Assembly (NCBI GenBank): GCA_048013815.1
Contig: CM106586.1
Span: forward strand, 15,252,001 to 15,316,000
Length of the DNA: 64,000 nt
Reading direction: 5' to 3'
DNA from: Setoptus koraiensis
Taxonomy: Eukaryota; Arthropoda
Position numbers and translations under genes: made by a program. Positions within the stretch are counted from its first letter, which is position 1, and each line of letters starts with the position of its first letter. Positions 59,200-64,000 of the stretch are shown one piece after another. The notes under the pieces were generated by a model. The model did no database searches and was not told the origin of the DNA. It worked only from the letters and a program-made list of their open reading frames with translations.

Positions 59200-59710
59200 A
59201 TGTGGGCTAATACTCATACTAGAGTAGATAAGGCGAATAAATGAACACATAATGAAAGTAAATATTGCCTACCATGAACTAATGTTACATAGGCAGCCTT
59301 TAAATACTATAAATAGAAAGCAATGGCATTAAATGCAGTTGCTTGTGCCAAGCTCTCTCTCTCTCTCACACACACACACAGATAAGCTTGTTAGTTGTTA
59401 GAGCCGGTTGTCTAGTTTGAATTGTCAATAGTGCAAACTCTAACCACACAACATATAAACTAAAAGAGACAGCAGAGAGAGAGAGAGAAAGAGAGAAAAC
59501 GACTCAACTCGACGAACAACCCTAATGATTCAATGGCCTATACCATTGCGCCTGTAGTTACTGCAAAATAAAATCACTGCTTACTCTTTTAACACTTTCT
59601 TGATGCGAGCTAACTAGTATTGTCGTCACAACTAAACTTTTTATTAGTAGATATCCATTTGTATTCAGATAAATATTTTCATAATAGTCAACTATTATCT
59701 CACAAACACA

Positions 59711-59772
<62 letters not shown>

Positions 59773-60963
59773 ACTCAACCAATCAACTTGATATTGACTT
59801 GCTCAAGTATACATTTATTGACCGACAACTTTCCACCCAGAGTAGCTGGCGTTAGTGATGGTTTTAGTTCTATCATTTGCTTGCACAAAGACCTTTCTCT
59901 CTCTCTCTCTCTCCCTCTCCCTATCTTCCTCCTGGGTGTCACTACAAAGTCTCGCTAATCGAATTAAAAAAACGCTAGTCTTTATTTCATCCAACGAACA
60001 ACAACGAAATTGATTAATTCTACTTATGATCGACATTAAATAACACCACAATCTCTTACTGAATACTCTTAATTAAAACCAAATCCATTTAGCTTCGGAA
60101 CAAACTTGATGTCGATATCCTTGCTGATGCCAAGTTGTTCATGTTTTTTATAGTCTTATTTTCTGCATTGGCTTGTCATGCTATCGCGCAAAATCTCCCA
60201 ATCTCATCCAATCTAATACCAGAAATCTTCCATTTCAATGAATGCTCACTGCTTCTTGATTTATGTTCGTAATAAAGGGTTTCTTCCCAAGAAAACTACT
60301 TCACTATCACTTATCCAAAGATTTTTAGTTTATCTGAGTTAGCAATTCTTCATACAATGTGATGTAATCATCTCGTGTGCTTGTTGATTGCTTTTGAGAC
60401 TTTGTAAGCACAAGAAGTCAAGTTATCAAGGTTCAACATTTAATTATTATTGCTACCACATTGTCGAATATGCAATAATGCTGCTGATTCCACTGACTTG
60501 TGAGATCAGACGTCTGGCGACCATTGATAGGACGCCAAGATATGTTTATATTTGAGCGCTGAATAAACAGATTTCACTATTCGGTTTATATAGGTCATGG
60601 TGAAAGCTTAGAAAATGAAATTGTTGTTGTTGCTTTTTTTTAAGAAGAACCATCTTTCATTTTTTTTTCAAATGAATACGATGCGAATAAAAGATTTGAA
60701 CAAGTAATTGTTGTTAATAATTATTGTTTGTGTTTATATTATGTGTGTGATGATAGCCGGTAACTGGCATTTCATAGTAACTTGTGTGGAGATCTTTCGC
60801 ACTATTAAAACAATTTAGTGTGAGGCATGGAGGGTGGCGGATATCAGGGGGCCAATAATTGATGAATGACTTGTTTTGTTTTATCACCTTTATACTATGT
60901 ATTTGATTGTTGAAACTCTCTACTAAGGGTCTTTACATTAATTAAAAAAATATATCACATATT
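59200..60963. other. Spacer between the two EcR genes
   Basis: About 1.8 kb without a recognisable exon. It contains the longest CA run of the window (59704-59771), GA and TC runs (about 59470-59496 and 59888-59915) and AT-rich sequence. It should contain the 3' untranslated region of copy B at its right end and any distal promoter of copy A at its left. Confidence 0.5.
59704..59771. repeat. (CA)n microsatellite, longest in the window
   Basis: About 34 CA units with a single TA interruption near the left end. Open frames called here are translations of the repeat. Confidence 0.97.
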
Positions 60964-62965
60964 TCAATCTTTGACGTCCCATATTTCTGCCAGGAAGTCT
61001 GGTAAACGTTTGTTTTTGACCTTTAGTGAGAAACACACGTTACTATTAATTATACCAAGTGCTCTCAATTCTGTCAATATGGATAACATCTTGGCAAAAT
61101 AACATTGACTTGCTTCGCGTCTTGGCGAAGATTCCACATAGGCTTGCATTAACGATAAGTAATAGTCTTGTATTGCCTCTACTTTCTGGGGATCCCTTAG
61201 GTTTGGCCTGTCACTGAAAATTGTGAGGGCCGTAAGAAGTGCATACTCCGATTCGTCTAATTTCAAAACGTAGATACTTTTACAAAAGTTGAACATGGCA
61301 TCGGCTATGTCACCAATGTAGGCGCTCCTATAATTGGCTCTTGTAAATGGTTGGTTGTTTGCAAATAGTATACTATCCGTTTTAAAATCATATTTCCTTG
61401 ACGATCTCAACATCATGACCTCACTAGCGCATGCTTTTAATAATGTGATTTGATCTTCTCTGGTGAGCTGTTCGAATCCTCTGACTTTTTTGGCAAATTC
61501 AACAATTAATTGTACAGTCAGTATGGTCATCTCGGTGACCTGCCTGAATTGATTGATTTGTTCGTCCTCATTCTTATTGTATGGCTAAAGATAGGTAAAT
61601 GTAATTGAATAAACATGAAAGGAGAGAGAGAGAGAATTAGAGAGATTAGTCTTTTGTTTCTAGCTAATAATGAGGACATAATGAGAATATTGACTTGTTG
61701 GACCCTCATTCGACAAGTGTGGGCCATTTTATTTCACTTACTGCTATCTTGCTCAGGTCCTCGGGTGATGGTGAATCAAATTCCGCCTGATAATGAACTA
61801 AATGTTTAATCATGGCAATCTGTTCTAAAGTGAGAGATTTCTGTGGATACCTATTATTAAGATCGGTGGCGATTGTTGTTGTGTACATGGGGCTTGCATG
61901 ATCTGCTGCTGTAATATTATTGACAGCATTTGTTGCATGTTCATCATTTGTGGTATGTGTCTTGTTGTTTGAAACAGCAATGATATTATTAGCGGAATGA
62001 TAATTTTGATTGATAGCTGCTAGGTTGTTTGGTGTCGGCGATATAATAAAAGGAGTTGTAGTAGTTGTTGTTGTTTTATCGTCACAAGACGAAGACGATC
62101 TAGTAGACGTTGTTGAGTCTTGATTATGATTATGGTGAAGATTATGATTATTATGATGATGTTGCTGTTGATAATGTTGGTGCGAGCTTGCAGCTGTTGG
62201 TAATGATGTTTGGCCAACAATGTTGATATCTTGATGATTTAATTGTGTTGTCGTTCTACTATTGACATTTGTTGTTGTGACGGTGTTTGAATTAGCTGCT
62301 GCTGCTGTTATTGGCCCTAAAGATGGCGTAATATAGGGTGAAGTGTGATGGGCAGGATGATGAGCTTGGTGATTGTTGTGTAGATGATGGTGATGCTGAT
62401 GTGGATTTAGGTGTGGTGGTTGCTGTTGATTGGGTTGATGTTGTTGGTGGTGTGATTGGTGTTGGTGGTGGTGTTGTTGTTGCTGCTGTTGTTGATGATT
62501 GAGGTGTTGTGCATGAAGCGAATGTTGTTGGTTGGCTGGATGGTGGATGCCATTGTTGATATTGTTGATGATAGCACTGTTGGTAGTATTGTAATTATTA
62601 TTATTATTGTTGTTGTTGTTGTTGTGATTTGTTGTGGTTGGCGTGGTGGCCGTAGTTGAGTTTGGGGCCTGCTTTTGGGCCTGTTTCGATTGCCTCTTGA
62701 TGGCGCACTGATACTCGGGCACAACACATTCGGGCCTCATTCCAACAGTGAGACACTTCTTGAGTCGACACTCTTGGCATTTCCTTCTCATGTACATGTC
62801 AATCTCACATTTGTTTCCATATTTGCACGTATATTGATTGTTTTTAGTGATGGATCGCCTGAAAAAGCCCTTGCATCCCTCGCAGGTGAGCGCATTATAA
62901 TGGTAGCCGCTGGCCCTGTCGCCGCATACGAGGCACAGCTCCTCTTGTTGCCTGGTGTCGGTCAT
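60964..62965 (-). CDS. EcR: Ecdysone receptor, tandem copy B
   Basis: Exons 61742-62965 and 60964-61584 join in phase 0 across a 157-base intron (GTAAGT donor, TTTAG acceptor) to give 614 residues. The DNA-binding domain is the same as in copy A except for one D-box residue (Lys for Asn in [10 protein letters not shown]). The hinge is longer and rich in Gln/His/Asn, with only short islands shared with copy A, notably [15 protein letters not shown]. The ligand-binding domain differs from copy A at about ten sites plus a two-residue insertion in the loop after AYVES. Helix 12 is identical ([10 protein letters not shown]) and no key element is missing, so both copies look functional. The start [10 protein letters not shown] again lies directly before the first zinc finger, preceded by CA-rich sequence that looks like untranslated leader. 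Confidence 0.93.
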
Positions 62966-63850
62966 GCTTGTTTGCGTATGCTGATATCGCGGATATATGT
63001 GATTGGTTGTGTTGTTGGTGTCGTCGTTGTTGGTGTGAGATTGTTGTTGTTGTTTTTTCTATTGTTTGTACTTTGTAAATTGTTAAAAGTTGAAAAATTG
63101 AAAAAAAGTTGTCAAAAATGGTGCTGCTGCTGCTGCACTGTGTGCGTTTCTGCGCGTCTCTTGTTGAGTTGGGTGTCGATGGTGGCGACGGTGGTGTGGC
63201 AATAATACGAGGATGATCGGTTATAACAATTGCAACAACAAAAACTTGTATAAACGGCAATCATAATTCTCTGGTTTGTGACGCAATATGTTGTAACGAA
63301 TTGGCTCTTCGTTTCTTTATTCGATTTGCTTGTTTCATCGACTGCTCACTGTTGGTTGTTTCATCGATTTGTGGCTGCCAAATGCTTGTTGTTTGGTCGA
63401 TTTTGAATTGATACACGATTGCGAGTTGATACACGATTGCTAGCTGATACGCGATTGCTGGCTGATCTGGCTGGTTGGTGTGTCGACGAGGCCGGGAGTC
63501 GCGGCCGGCCCAACGAGAGGCGAATTGGATTAAATTAATGATATTATATAAATTAATAATAACGACGAAATAATGATAATATTAATAGAAATGGTTGCTT
63601 GCTCGGCGGTAGCGGCACTGCAATGAATTTGTAGCTCAACTCAACTCAACTCAACTCAACTAACAAAGTTCGCTTGTGTGTGCGCTGATAAAATTCGATT
63701 GTTCTGCTAGTTTGTCGCTGCTGTCTGTTGCTGCTGTTTGTTCGATGATCGTATATTCGATGATCAAATCATTCGATCGTCGTCGTTCGATCCACTCGCT
63801 AGGCTAGCGAACTAATACTGTCTCACTGAAAATGTATGAGAGCGCGCGCT

Positions 63851-63878
63851 CTGGGTTCACTTTGATGTCGTTGCTCGC
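63851..63878. promoter_or_regulatory. Conserved upstream element 1, EcR copy B
   Basis: Counterpart of 57201-57228 with a single difference (T for G after CACT). It carries the GGGTTCA half-site. Confidence 0.6.
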
Positions 63879-63920
63879 CAACAAACTCTGACTGTGACTG
63901 GCTGTGTGTGTGTGTGATAT

Positions 63921-63955
63921 AAGTTGAAACGACGACGCCAACCACTTTCAAGGTC
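63921..63955. promoter_or_regulatory. Conserved upstream element 2, EcR copy B
   Basis: AAGTTGAAAC and TTTCAAGGTC in the same spacing as upstream of copy A (59064-59098). Confidence 0.55.
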
Positions 63956-64000
63956 CTTCGCTCGCTCACTCGCTTACTATTCAACACTAACCATTGTGTG

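Larger units (their letters stand above)
56941..59200. other. Upstream region of EcR copy A
   Basis: It holds an AT-rich block next to the start codon, a conserved element at 57201-57228, many CA/GT runs and a second conserved element at 59064-59098. No coding exon is recognised, and open frames here are translations of CA/GT repeats. A separate A/B-domain exon could be hidden by lack of conservation. Confidence 0.5.
62966..64000. other. Upstream region of EcR copy B (to the window end)
   Basis: CAA/CAC-rich leader-like sequence precedes the start codon (minus sense). Further out are an AT-rich block (about 63528-63590), a CTCAA repeat (about 63633-63660) and the two elements shared with copy A (63851-63878 and 63921-63955). 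The order of AT-rich block, element 1 and element 2 is the same as upstream of copy A, although distances differ greatly because copy A's region has expanded by repeats. The promoter and any upstream exons may lie beyond the window. Confidence 0.5.

Noticed and set aside
61706-61741. EcR copy B ending at a stop after DLSKIAV
   Set aside because: That stop lies beyond a GTAAGT donor inside the intron. The ligand-binding exon follows in phase at 61584.
1-64000. Transposons, endogenous viral elements, tRNA and rRNA genes, CRISPR-like arrays
   Set aside because: No transposase, reverse transcriptase or capsid-like frames, no long terminal repeats, no tRNA-like box B with flanking cloverleaf and no rRNA sequence were recognised. 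The tandem arrays have contiguous units without spacers.

Overview
The window reads as nuclear DNA of an arthropod, most likely a chelicerate and probably a mite. Coding genes have short introns with canonical GT/AG ends. The cuticle protein carries the chitin-binding block and Ala/Pro-rich tail style of arachnids. The ecdysone receptor genes are clearly arthropod. No bacterial, viral or transposon genes were recognised, and no tRNA or rRNA genes were seen.

Layout. (1) 1-32.6 kb holds the acylated first exon of a globin X-like gene at the left edge (minus strand), followed by about 32 kb without a recognisable exon. This desert is rich in GGCC-cored words (GGGCCC especially), minisatellites, simple repeats and one long hairpin, with two strongly GC-rich blocks (about 3-6.5 kb and 27-31 kb). 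(2) 32.7-54.5 kb is a compact AT-richer gene cluster: ATP5MF (-), DRG2 (+), a chitin-binding cuticle protein (-), a one-finger C2H2 protein (+), TTC19 (-), ARFRP1 (+), a secreted basic peptide precursor (+), an FRS2-like PTB docking protein (-), METTL14 (+) and ADCK1 (-). (3) 55-64 kb holds two tandem ecdysone receptor (EcR) genes on the minus strand, each with its own upstream region.

The housekeeping genes are functionally mixed: mitochondrial ATP synthase, complex III assembly and an ADCK1 kinase-like protein; Golgi trafficking (ARFRP1); translation-linked GTPase (DRG2); m6A RNA methylation (METTL14). They do not form a pathway. The most striking feature is the EcR pair. DNA-binding and ligand-binding domains are almost identical, hinges are diverged, tracts of perfect nucleotide identity suggest gene conversion, and the upstream regions share short conserved elements that resemble nuclear receptor half-sites. 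A second item of note is a signal-peptide precursor with an acidic front half, an RVKR cleavage site and a strongly basic 36-residue end with a Gly-Arg-Lys terminus.

The assembly has a 500-N gap at 44285-44784 flanked by a 497-base identical repeat of ARFRP1 exon 1. This is almost certainly an unmerged contig overlap, not a real duplication. All splice sites were inferred by eye from reading frame, consensus and remembered family sequences; no alignment or transcript data were available.
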